From: Spirochaeta sp.
Lineage (GTDB): Bacteria; Spirochaetota; Spirochaetia; DSM-27196; Alkalispirochaetaceae
NCBI GenBank assembly: GCA_027859055.1
Contig: JAQIBO010000032.1
Location: forward strand, 1 to 9,356
Reading direction: 5' to 3'
DNA length: 9,356 bases
Of the stretch, positions 1 through 6,031 are shown one piece after another; position 1 is the stretch's first letter, and every line of letters starts with the position of its first letter. The notes beneath the pieces were generated by a model. It had not been told where the DNA came from. It ran no database searches and worked only from the letters and a program-made list of their open reading frames with translations. Both the position numbers and the translations under genes were made by a program.

Positions 1-527
1 GTGATGAGGGGATCGTCCCGCCATGCGGCGGTGAGGGTGCGTGTCCGCGCCAGTCCCCCGTACGGTTCCGGTTCGTCCGGAGCCGGAAAATTGACGATCG
101 TCTCGCCGAGGACGCCCCGGAGGCCAAACTCGCGGGTGGCCCGGGCGCTCTCCTCCTCGAAGTAGTACATATCCGCAAAGGTGGTCACGCCTCCTTCAAT
201 CAGTTCAAGGAGGGCGTGGCGCGTTGCGTGGTACACGAGGTACGGGGTAACGGCGCGGGACTCCAATGGAAACAGTACATTCCGCAACCGGTCCGCCCGA
301 TCGTCGGCGAGGGACCGAAAGAGCGCCATCGCCAGATGGGTGTGGGCGTTCACCATCCCGGGCATGATGATACCGCCCCGAGCGTTGATTACGGTGTCCG
401 CAGCGGGCGGCGTACCGGTCCCAACCTTACCGATACGGTCACCCTCGATGAAGACGTACCCGTTTTCGATCACTTCGCTGTGTTCCGCCATGGTGAGGAC
501 CCAGCCGTTGTACACACTGATGCTCAT
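1..527 (-). CDS. Amidohydrolase, MTA/SAH deaminase-like (N-terminal part, runs off the left edge)
   Basis: Reading the minus strand from the ATG at 527-525 gives 175 open codons to the window edge, so only the N-terminal part is present (the family is usually about 430 residues). The protein opens with a small beta-rich segment typical of composite amidohydrolases. The metal-binding HxH motif follows in PGMVNAHTHLAMALFRSLAD, with H62 and H64, and then EGGVTTFADMYY near residues 111-122. This pattern matches the methylthioadenosine/S-adenosylhomocysteine deaminase and chlorohydrolase group, cytosolic metal-dependent enzymes that remove an amino group from adenine-type rings. Substrate cannot be fixed from the N-terminus alone; guanine deaminase-like or SsnA-like members are alternatives. 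There is no Shine-Dalgarno sequence; a TGATAAACT extended -10 lies 9 nt before the ATG, suggesting a leaderless transcript. It is divergent from cstA. Family confidence is high, exact enzyme moderate. Confidence 0.88.
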   Translation of the reverse strand, partial: MSISVYNGWVLTMAEHSEVIENGYVFIEGDRIGKVGTGTPPAADTVINARGGIIMPGMVNAHTHLAMALFRSLADDRADRLRNVLFPLESRAVTPYLVYHATRHALLELIEGGVTTFADMYYFEEESARATREFGLRGVLGETIVNFPAPDEPEPYGGLARTRTLTAAWRDDPLI

Positions 528-536
528 AGTTCAAAC

Positions 537-545
537 AGTTTATCA
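537..545 (-). promoter_or_regulatory. Extended -10 promoter of the amidohydrolase gene
   Basis: On the minus strand this reads TGATAAACT, an extended -10 (TGn plus TAAACT). No good -35 hexamer is found 16-18 bp upstream. Only 9 bases separate the hexamer from the ATG at 527, so transcription would start about 2-3 nt before the start codon. Confidence 0.5.
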
Positions 546-579
546 CGCGAAAGCCCGGCCAGAATCACCAAAACAGAAA

Positions 580-608
580 TTGACCGCAGCCAAAACTCGG
601 TGTAGGAT
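580..608 (+). promoter_or_regulatory. Sigma-70-type promoter of cstA
   Basis: TTGACC at 580-585 and TAGGAT at 603-608 are separated by exactly 17 bp. Transcription would start near 615, giving a leader of about 59 nt before the cstA ATG at 674. No operator or riboswitch is recognisable in the leader. Confidence 0.7.
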
Positions 609-656
609 GCTGGAGTACTGCAGAAATGTGGTTCTCTTTACCACACCATTCCATTC

Positions 657-664
657 GAGGAGGA
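657..664 (+). promoter_or_regulatory. Shine-Dalgarno sequence that fixes the cstA start
   Basis: GAGGAGGA ends 9 nt before the ATG at 674. An upstream in-frame ATG at 626 has no such site and would add 16 non-hydrophobic residues, so 674 is chosen as the start. Confidence 0.85.
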
Positions 665-673
665 AATTCTTTC

Positions 674-2404
674 ATGACTACTATCATTGTGGTTGTCGGG
701 GCCGTGGTGTACGCCGCGTTGTACCTGATCTACGGGCGAAAAATGGAATCAGAGGTTGTCAAAGCTGATAACAGCATCATAACGCCGGCAAACCGTCTGA
801 ACGACGGTGTCGACTACGTCCCGACGCGGACATCGGTGCTGTTTGGTCACCACTTTGCGTCAGTCGCCGGTGCGGCGCCGATCGTCGGCCCCGTTGTTGC
901 GATGGCGTGGGGCTGGGTTCCGGCTCTGGCATGGGTCTGGTTCGGCAATATCTTTATCGGTGCCGTTCATGACTACCTGGCCGTAATGGCTTCGGTTCGG
1001 TATGACGGAAAGTCGATCCAGTTTGTTGCGTCGGATCTGATCAACAAGCGGACCGGTTACCTTTTCTACATTCTGGTCTTCTTCCTGCTCATTCTGGTTG
1101 TTGCGGCGTTTGCCGCCGTGCTTGGTGGTATGTTCCTCTCCAACCCCGGGATTCCCGCTGCAGCCACGTATTTGCTTGTAGCCGCAGTGATCCAGGGTTT
1201 CCTGATGTACAAGACCAAGCTTCCGTTTGCGGTTTCGACCGCCATCGGTATCGCGATGCTGATTCTGGTCATCTTTCTTGCCGGTATGTTTCCGCTGACA
1301 GCTGGAAAGAACTTCTGGTTTCTGGCGATGTTCTTTTACATCATCATAGCCGCCGCGTTGCCGGTGCAGGTGCTGTTGCAACCGCGTGACTATCTCAACG
1401 CGTGGCTGCTGTATGTCGGCCTGATCCTCGGTGGTCTCGGTGCGATTTTTGCCTTTAAGGGCTTCTCCGCGCCGGCGTTTACGTCGTTCGCTCCGATCAT
1501 TTCCGCAGGCCAGCCAACGCCGTTCTGGCCGGTTATCCCGCTGATTATCGCGTGTGGTTCCCTTTCCGGGTTTCACGCCCTGGTTGCTTCGGGGACGACA
1601 TCGAAACAGCTGAAAACGGAAAAAGCCGGTCTGGCGATCGGATATGGCGTCATGCTTGTTGAAGGATTTCTGTCCACAATCGTTGTAATTGCGGTTGCCG
1701 GATGGGGCATGCAGGTTATGACCGGTGCCGGTCAGACGCTTACCACTGCCGGGTGGTCAACTCAGTACACTCCCGCGATGAGAGGCTCGTTTCCCAATGC
1801 GTCCATGTTCTCCGAGACGTGGGCTGCGATGATCGCCGACACGTGGCTCAACTTCATACCTGAGACGTTCCTGCGCATTATCGCCGGCATGTGGGTTTCT
1901 TCCTTTGCGCTTACCACGCTGGACAGCACCAACCGGCTTGCCCGGTATACCCTGGCGGAAATTTTCCTGCCGCTTAAAAAGTACTCGGAATCACTGTACC
2001 GCTTCCTGTCCAACCGCTGGGTCGCGTCGATTATTCCGGCTGCCATCGGTGTATACCTTGGGTGGAGCGGAAGCTTTGGTCTGCTGTGGCCCTCCTTTGG
2101 TGCCGCCAACCAGTTGATTGCGGCGATCGCACTCCTGACCGGTACGGCATGGGTTTCCAAGCGTCTGAAAACAAAGGCTACCTACGCGTTTATTCCCGCC
2201 ATGTTGCTGTGGGTGACCGTCACCGCCGCAATGATATGGTACCTCGTTGTGGTTATCCCCGTTACCTGGGCCGCAAATCCCGCAACGGGCGGCACCGTCG
2301 GTTTCATAACGGCTGCCATGCTGGTCATGAACTTTATCTTCATTTACGATTTCTTTAAGACGAAAGATCAGCCGCTCGCCGATACAGAGATAACCGAGGA
2401 GTAA
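674..2404 (+). CDS. cstA: CstA-family carbon starvation / pyruvate transporter
   Basis: This 576-residue polytopic inner-membrane protein has more than a dozen hydrophobic segments. Hallmarks of the CstA family are visible: FGHHFASVAGAAPIVGP from F57, GAVHDYLAV around H99-D100, LQPRDYLN with P237-R238-D239, CGSLSGFHALVASGTTSKQL from C294, and TTLDSTNRLARYT with D417. E. coli CstA and BtsT are proton-coupled pyruvate transporters of about 700 residues, and CstA is also linked to peptide use in starvation. This protein belongs to the shorter form common outside enterobacteria. It begins from its own promoter and a strong Shine-Dalgarno site, and the next gene starts 7 nt after its stop. No YbdD/YjiX partner is visible; an unrelated 95-residue protein sits in that position. 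Family assignment is firm; pyruvate as substrate is inferred from homologues. Confidence 0.95.
   Translation: MTTIIVVVGAVVYAALYLIYGRKMESEVVKADNSIITPANRLNDGVDYVPTRTSVLFGHHFASVAGAAPIVGPVVAMAWGWVPALAWVWFGNIFIGAVHDYLAVMASVRYDGKSIQFVASDLINKRTGYLFYILVFFLLILVVAAFAAVLGGMFLSNPGIPAAATYLLVAAVIQGFLMYKTKLPFAVSTAIGIAMLILVIFLAGMFPLTAGKNFWFLAMFFYIIIAAALPVQVLLQPRDYLNAWLLYVGLILGGLGAIFAFKGFSAPAFTSFAPIISAGQPTPFWPVIPLIIACGSLSGFHALVASGTTSKQLKTEKAGLAIGYGVMLVEGFLSTIVVIAVAGWGMQVMTGAGQTLTTAGWSTQYTPAMRGSFPNASMFSETWAAMIADTWLNFIPETFLRIIAGMWVSSFALTTLDSTNRLARYTLAEIFLPLKKYSESLYRFLSNRWVASIIPAAIGVYLGWSGSFGLLWPSFGAANQLIAAIALLTGTAWVSKRLKTKATYAFIPAMLLWVTVTAAMIWYLVVVIPVTWAANPATGGTVGFITAAMLVMNFIFIYDFFKTKDQPLADTEITEE
2396..2401 (+). 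promoter_or_regulatory. Shine-Dalgarno sequence inside the 3' end of cstA
   Basis: GAGGAG forms the last two sense codons of cstA and lies 10 nt before the ATG at 2412. Translation of the small downstream gene is therefore probably coupled to that of the transporter. Confidence 0.65.
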
Positions 2405-2411
2405 TGCTGGA

Positions 2412-2699
2412 ATGAACCCTCTGAAACGGACCTTTCAGTTTCTGAAGTCGTTTTCTGATACGATGGACACGGCTCACCGCAATCGTGCGGTGGGCCTCAC
2501 CGAGTGTGAGGTCCGGGAACTGGAAAATATGTTTGTGCTGCTTTTGATGGGTTCATTTACGGGAGTTCCTGCTCCGCCGTCGTTTATTTCGGCGGAGCTG
2601 CTCCCCTACCTGGAACATGAAATCAAAGTTGTGAATCGGCGTTCCGAAGGTGCTTCCGACGCCCTGGCGGAATTGTCCGGTTGTTTTGACGTCACTTGA
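2412..2699 (+). CDS. Small CstA-linked protein (95 residues), cory-CC-star-like, function unknown
   Basis: This short protein starts 7 nt after the cstA stop and uses a ribosome site inside cstA. It has a basic N-terminus (MNPLKRTFQFLKSF), then ELENMFVLLLMGSFTGVPAPPSF at about residues 37-59 and AELLPYLEHEI at 61-71. The central part is one hydrophobic segment followed by a proline pair, perhaps a peripheral or hairpin membrane element. The pattern of an acidic leucine-rich start, a hydrophobic helix, G-(V/I)-P-x-P and E-L-L-P recalls the small protein family named cory-CC-star in public annotations, but the C-terminal Cys-Cys ending of that family is absent; the last residues are GCFDVT. That link is from memory and tentative. 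Its place beside CstA matches that of YbdD in enterobacteria although the sequence differs, so an accessory role for the transporter is plausible. Confidence 0.75.
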   Translation: MNPLKRTFQFLKSFSDTMDTAHRNRAVGLTECEVRELENMFVLLLMGSFTGVPAPPSFISAELLPYLEHEIKVVNRRSEGASDALAELSGCFDVT

Positions 2700-2729
2700 G
2701 GTTGAATTCTTCACCTTGCCCCTCTGATC

Positions 2730-2755
2730 CCGGAATACCGGCCCCGGTATTCCGG
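2730..2755 (+). promoter_or_regulatory. Perfect 11-bp hairpin between the 95-residue gene and the ArsA-like gene
   Basis: CCGGAATACCG at 2730-2740 is the exact reverse complement of CGGTATTCCGG at 2745-2755, with a 4-base GCCC loop. There is no T-run after it, so it is not a standard intrinsic terminator. It could be an mRNA-stability element, a processing site or a dyad operator. It lies in the only sizeable gap (89 nt) of the cluster. Confidence 0.6.
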
Positions 2756-2788
2756 AACGAACTACTGAAATTCGTAAGTGAGTAAACT

Positions 2789-3709
2789 ATGAAAACGATA
2801 TTTTTCACCGGAAAAGGTGGAGTTGGAAAATCCACCCTGTCGGCAACGTGTGCCTGGCAGCTTTCGGAGCACGGCTATAAGACGCTGCTTGTCTCTCTGG
2901 ACCCTGCACATAACATCGCCGACATTTTCGATACGCAAGTCGGCCATAAGAAAAGCAAATTTACGAAAAACCTGTATTTGCAGGAGGCCGATCTCGATAA
3001 AGCGGCATCAGCGTACATTGAACAGAACATTGACATTCTCACCGAGGTGTACAGCTACACCAAGGCGTTCAACTTTGATACGTACTTCAAGGTGCTCCGG
3101 TACTCTCCCGGGGTAGAGGAGTACGCGTCGCTGACGATCCTGGAAGAGGTGTTCCGGACCGAAACCGACTTTGACTATGTCGTCTTCGATACCCCGCCAA
3201 CGGGGCTGACGTTGCGCATTCTGGCGCTTCCAAATATCAGTATTACCTGGGTCGACCGCTTGCGTCGCATCCGCAAACAGATACTCGAAAAGCGACACAC
3301 GATTCACAATATCACCGGGAAATACAGCGAAAAGGGGTTCCTTCTCGCCTACGACGAGAAAAAAGACACGGTGATGCAGAAACTCAACGATATCTGGCAC
3401 CGTTACGTTAACTTGTATAAGCTCCTCAAAGGTGCTGATAACAGTATCGCGGTGGTGTTCAATCCGGATTATCTCTCCCTTCGCGAATCGCAACGCATTC
3501 TTGAAGGTCTGAAAGACTTGAGCCTTCCGCTGCGGGCCGCGTTTAACAACAAGTACCAGGACGACCTTGAAGAAACTGCGGAAGAGGTGGAGCGGGAGCT
3601 GTTTGGTACGAAGCGGGACGGGGTGCACATTGCGCGGGTTCCTCTGGTAGCCGCAGCGCGCCGGGATACCTATAAGAACGACTTTGACGTAACCGGTGTG
3701 TTTCGTTAG
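2789..3709 (+). CDS. ArsA/Get3-family ATPase, single domain, without metal-binding cysteines
   Basis: This 306-residue soluble P-loop ATPase carries the deviant Walker A of the ArsA/Get3/MinD class, GKGGVGKST at residues 8-16 with the signature Lys9 and Lys14. It has the switch I block SLDPAHN at 36-42 and the switch II block DTPPTG at 134-139. Family members couple ATP hydrolysis in a dimer to cargo handling: ArsA energises arsenite export, Get3 delivers tail-anchored membrane proteins. Cys21 is the only cysteine, so the ArsA metal-site cysteines and the Get3 zinc CxxC are missing, and no arsenite pump lies nearby. The middle (about 160-215) is rich in basic and aromatic residues, as expected of the helical cargo-facing part. 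It starts with ATG behind a weak Shine-Dalgarno (AAGTGAG). The co-directional membrane proteins suggest action at the membrane; the cargo is unknown. Confidence 0.9.
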   Translation: MKTIFFTGKGGVGKSTLSATCAWQLSEHGYKTLLVSLDPAHNIADIFDTQVGHKKSKFTKNLYLQEADLDKAASAYIEQNIDILTEVYSYTKAFNFDTYFKVLRYSPGVEEYASLTILEEVFRTETDFDYVVFDTPPTGLTLRILALPNISITWVDRLRRIRKQILEKRHTIHNITGKYSEKGFLLAYDEKKDTVMQKLNDIWHRYVNLYKLLKGADNSIAVVFNPDYLSLRESQRILEGLKDLSLPLRAAFNNKYQDDLEETAEEVERELFGTKRDGVHIARVPLVAAARRDTYKNDFDVTGVFR

Positions 3710-3717
3710 AGTCACCC

Positions 3718-3723
3718 GGGGAG
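3718..3723 (+). promoter_or_regulatory. Shine-Dalgarno sequence supporting a GTG start
   Basis: GGGGAG lies 6 nt before GTG at 3730. No in-frame ATG gives an intact N-terminal membrane anchor, so the GTG is taken as the start of the first membrane protein. Confidence 0.7.
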
Positions 3724-3729
3724 TCACAC

Positions 3730-4413
3730 GTGTTCAGCGGAAATAACGTAGCGGATCAGCCTGAATTCTACCTCTTTATTGCAGCAACAATCCTGCTCTC
3801 CCTGGGATATATGTGGGGACGGCGACGCAATCGCCGGATTACGTATTCCGCATTCGATGCGATTTCCGGCATTCTGAAACCGAAAGACCAGACGTTTACA
3901 ACCATCGGCGGTCTGACCGGGTACCACGCCAACTTCATTCCCCACAAGAACCGTTCCATTAAGCAGGTTGACGCCACGATGACGTTATTACCGCGGCAAT
4001 CGTGGTTGTGGTATCCGTTTTCCTTGTTTTTGCGACGGTTTGATCGGCTGTTTCTGTCGTTTCACCTGGGGAAAAAGGCCACCGGCTCATTGCGTGAGGG
4101 TCATCTGATAGAGAAGAAATACTCCACCTTCGCCGGCGCACGTATCGAAAATGCGGACAGCCTGCACAAGGAGACGATTACGTGGGGAAAGCGGACTTTT
4201 TTTCTGTACTACAAGGACGACGCGGTAAAACGGGAGATGGAGCGCTGCCAACAGATGGTTGGCACCGACCCGGGGCCGTTGCGTCACGTGGCGTTGGTGC
4301 CCAGCCAGAATCGCCTCTTTGTCTTTTTGATCCCTGTGCTGGGCACGGTGGAACACGTGGTCGGCCAGGTATATCGCTGGTTTCTGAAAATCGCCGATTC
4401 AACACAGGAATGA
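3730..4413 (+). CDS. Unrecognised N-terminally anchored membrane protein, paralogue 1
   Basis: I do not recognise this 227-residue protein. It starts at a GTG 20 nt after the ArsA-like gene. One hydrophobic segment at about residues 13-29 is followed by a very basic stretch (GRRRNRR, 30-36), so by the positive-inside rule the body is probably cytoplasmic. The body has FTTIGGLTGYHANF at 56-69, a TLLPRQSW block at 85-92 and a hydrophobic aromatic patch (LWYPFSLFL, 93-101), perhaps membrane-associated. The next gene encodes a protein of similar size and order: anchor, IGGxxGYH, TxxPR, hydrophobic patch. The two therefore look like products of a tandem duplication that diverged strongly. A cytoplasmic body would be accessible to the adjacent ArsA-type ATPase. 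No enzymatic motif is visible, and its one cysteine (Cys173) is not part of a pair. Confidence 0.85.
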   Translation: MFSGNNVADQPEFYLFIAATILLSLGYMWGRRRNRRITYSAFDAISGILKPKDQTFTTIGGLTGYHANFIPHKNRSIKQVDATMTLLPRQSWLWYPFSLFLRRFDRLFLSFHLGKKATGSLREGHLIEKKYSTFAGARIENADSLHKETITWGKRTFFLYYKDDAVKREMERCQQMVGTDPGPLRHVALVPSQNRLFVFLIPVLGTVEHVVGQVYRWFLKIADSTQE

Positions 4414-4437
4414 GCGTCCACGTACTGACCGGGTGAG

Positions 4438-5085
4438 ATGGATCCGCTTTTTCTCGTAATCGTCGCTATAGCCGCACTGACCGGGTATGTCTGGTATAAG
4501 GGCAGCAACGAAAGTCAAACGTTGATCGTTGCCGCCACCGACACGATGGAGCGGATATTCCAGCCGATGGACACGGAGTACGTGAATATCGGTGGTACTG
4601 TTGGCTACCATTTCACTTATACGTTGAACCCACCGTTTACCCGTCTGGAAGGGACGATCACAACGGTGCCACGGCATGCGCTGTTCTACCTTCCCATCGC
4701 GTTATGGCTGTTCAAGCGGGAAGACCTGCTGCTTTTCACCGTGTACTGCGATCACCTGGAGGTTGGCCTCGGGTATGTCGTTGAAGCGTCACGCTACGAG
4801 AGCGGGCATATCCCCATCGAAGACCGTGAGCGGCTGAGCACGACCCCGGTTCACCGGGATACCGGTGAGTATCTCCTTCTGTGGTACAACCCGCTGATCA
4901 GAGACCGGTTGTCCGGCGTTTTTGCACAGTTGAGCGATACCGCTCTGGAGAGTTTTGTACATTTTGGATACTACGGTCAGCAGGCGTATCTTGCCGTCAC
5001 GGTGAACCCGGCACAACCGGGACTACCACAGACGATCCGGGAGCTTGCTGCGGTGTTCACGCAACTCGCGGAGCGCGATGTCTGA
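4438..5085 (+). CDS. Unrecognised N-terminally anchored membrane protein, paralogue 2
   Basis: This 215-residue protein is related to the preceding one and otherwise not recognised. Its N-terminus (MDPLFLVIVAIAALTGYVWY) is a membrane anchor or uncleaved signal. The shared blocks are YVNIGGTVGYHFTY at 49-61, TTVPRHALFY at 75-84 and a hydrophobic patch LPIALWLF at 85-92. Distances between blocks differ by only about two residues from paralogue 1. After residue 110 the two proteins differ almost completely, which suggests a common fold with separate partners. Translation must begin at or after 4429 because of an in-frame TGA at 4426, and ATG 4438 is the first start. The purine-rich GGGTGAG directly abuts this ATG, which is too close for a normal Shine-Dalgarno, so initiation may be weak or coupled. 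It is the last gene of the cluster. Confidence 0.85.
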   Translation: MDPLFLVIVAIAALTGYVWYKGSNESQTLIVAATDTMERIFQPMDTEYVNIGGTVGYHFTYTLNPPFTRLEGTITTVPRHALFYLPIALWLFKREDLLLFTVYCDHLEVGLGYVVEASRYESGHIPIEDRERLSTTPVHRDTGEYLLLWYNPLIRDRLSGVFAQLSDTALESFVHFGYYGQQAYLAVTVNPAQPGLPQTIRELAAVFTQLAERDV

Positions 5086-5104
5086 ACCGGACGATCCGGT
5101 CCGG
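5086..5104 (+). other. Short inverted repeats just after the cluster
   Basis: ACCGGA at 5086-5091 can pair with TCCGGT at 5095-5100, or CCGGAC at 5087-5092 with GTCCGG at 5099-5104. These alternative 6-bp stems follow the stop codon directly but have no T-run, so a terminator is not claimed. Confidence 0.3.
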
Positions 5105-5152
5105 CGCCACGCTTATCGGAGCAGTGCCGGGCAGAACGGCAGTTCGATCTGC

Positions 5153-5182
5153 TTGACAATGCGGTTGCTGTTGTCCTACACT
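5153..5182 (+). promoter_or_regulatory. Near-consensus promoter of rpsD
   Basis: TTGACA at 5153-5158 is a perfect -35, and TACACT at 5177-5182 is a good -10, spaced 18 bp. Transcription would start near 5189, leaving a leader of about 44 nt, which looks too short for the folded S4-binding leaders known in other bacteria. Confidence 0.8.
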
Positions 5183-5218
5183 CGTCGCTCTCAGCGTCCG
5201 TTGGTACGCTACAGTTTC

Positions 5219-5224
5219 AAGGAG
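5219..5224 (+). promoter_or_regulatory. Shine-Dalgarno sequence of rpsD
   Basis: AAGGAG lies 8 nt before the ATG at 5233, supporting this start. Confidence 0.8.
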
Positions 5225-5232
5225 TATAGTGA

Positions 5233-5847
5233 ATGGCACGACCTTCCAAAGCCCGAGGAAAGATGGCTCGCCATCTCGGCATTAACGTTTTTGGCAATCC
5301 CAAGTACGACCGTCTGCTCAAGAAAAAACCGTACGGACCGGGTGAACCGAAGAAAGGTCGCATTCGCGAGACTGAGTACGCACGTCAGCTCAAGGAAAAG
5401 CAGAAGGTGAAGTTCGCCTACGGACTGTCGGAACGGCAGTTTCGGAATCTGTTTTACAAGGCGAAGTCCATGAAGGGCGTTGCCGGCCACAATATGTTGA
5501 TCATGTTGGAGCGACGTTTGGACAATGTGGTGTATCGCATGGGTATGGCAGCGAGTCGGCGGCAGGCCCGTCAACTGGTGAGCCACGGTCACATCTATCT
5601 CAACGGACGCAAGGTGACCGTTCCCAGCGCTTTGGTACGCCCCGGTGACACCATTTCGGCAAAGGACAAGAAGTCCACCGAAATGCTGATGCGCCGGCTC
5701 GTGTCCGAGAACTCTTCGCGGCAGGCTGCGCCGTGGATTGAGGTTTCTCAGGACGACCTCACCGGTAAGGTGACTGACCTTCCGACGCGGGAGATGATCC
5801 CGACAGTCGCTGAAGAGCAGCTCATCGTCGAGTTTTACTCGAAGTAA
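5233..5847 (+). CDS. rpsD: 30S ribosomal protein S4
   Basis: S4 is a primary 16S rRNA-binding protein that nucleates assembly of the 30S body. This 204-residue protein is full length and intact. The N-terminal domain has TEYARQLKEKQKVKFAYGLSE around residues 48-67. The S4 RNA-binding domain follows with MLERRLDNVVYRMGMAASRRQARQLVSHGHIYLNGRKV at about 94-131, and the family ending EEQLIVEFYSK closes the protein. It has no cysteine, so it is the zinc-free type. The start resembles, from memory, the S4 of Borrelia-type spirochaetes. The gene stands alone outside a ribosomal protein operon, with its own strong promoter upstream and a terminator downstream. In many bacteria S4 represses its own operon; no such site is visible here. 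Confidence 0.98.
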   Translation: MARPSKARGKMARHLGINVFGNPKYDRLLKKKPYGPGEPKKGRIRETEYARQLKEKQKVKFAYGLSERQFRNLFYKAKSMKGVAGHNMLIMLERRLDNVVYRMGMAASRRQARQLVSHGHIYLNGRKVTVPSALVRPGDTISAKDKKSTEMLMRRLVSENSSRQAAPWIEVSQDDLTGKVTDLPTREMIPTVAEEQLIVEFYSK

Positions 5848-5860
5848 CCGGTGTCCCGGA

Positions 5861-5938
5861 GGCGCGCATTGCGCGCGCCACACGCGGACACAGCGCGCTT
5901 CACGGCGCGCACAACGCGCGCTTCCTTGCGCGCACAAC
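5861..5938. repeat. Cluster of three GCGCGC inverted repeats, two forming a 23-bp tandem pair
   Basis: Just after rpsD there are three dyads whose arms contain GCGCGC. The first is GGCGCGC at 5861-5867 pairing with GCGCGCC at 5873-5879. The second and third are 23-bp direct repeats at 5893-5915 and 5916-5938, identical at 20 of 23 positions. Each of these consists of GCGCGC, six loop bases and GCGCGC, then ACAAC. The only differences are three loop bases (ACG against CTT), so both hairpins are preserved. Alternating GC of this kind can form stable RNA hairpins or Z-DNA. Confidence 0.75.
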
Positions 5939-5969
5939 GCAGACCATCGGGCTTCACGGAAGTCTGATG

Positions 5970-5986
5970 CCGTCCCGAAAGGACGG
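5970..5986 (+). other. Small hairpin before the rpsD terminator
   Basis: CCGTCC at 5970-5975 and GGACGG at 5981-5986 form a 6-bp stem around a CGAAA loop. It sits 15 nt before the terminator stem and may protect the 3' end of the rpsD transcript. Confidence 0.4.
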
Positions 5987-6000
5987 GGTTGCAGAGGGAG

Positions 6001-6031
6001 CGGAGTCGTACTATACGGCTCCGTTTTTTTT
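6001..6031 (+). terminator. Intrinsic terminator of rpsD
   Basis: CGGAGTCGTA at 6001-6010 pairs with TACGGCTCCG at 6014-6023 (one G-U pair) around a CTA loop. Eight T residues follow at 6024-6031. This is a strong classical terminator, about 155 nt after the rpsD stop codon. Confidence 0.92.

Noticed and set aside
626..673. Upstream ATG of cstA
   Set aside because: The strong GAGGAGGA site falls inside this extension and serves ATG 674, and the extra residues are not part of the transporter.
860..1576. Minus-strand open frame of 238 codons inside cstA
   Set aside because: The product is a highly charged, repetitive Arg/Gln/Asp sequence typical of the complement of a membrane-protein gene.
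2789..3709. Arsenic-resistance assignment for the ArsA-like ATPase
   Set aside because: The metal-site cysteines are absent and there is no arsB, arsD, arsC or arsR nearby.
3008..3727. Minus-strand open frame of 239 codons opposite the ArsA-like gene
   Set aside because: It is the shadow of a clear ATPase gene; no recognisable domain, promoter or ribosome site supports it.
5045..5410. Plus-strand open frame of 121 codons bridging the cluster end and rpsD
   Set aside because: It overlaps two real genes in another frame, would include the rpsD promoter, and the translation shows no family features.
5893..5938. CRISPR-like array
   Set aside because: The repeats are directly adjacent without spacers, number only two, and are hairpins themselves.
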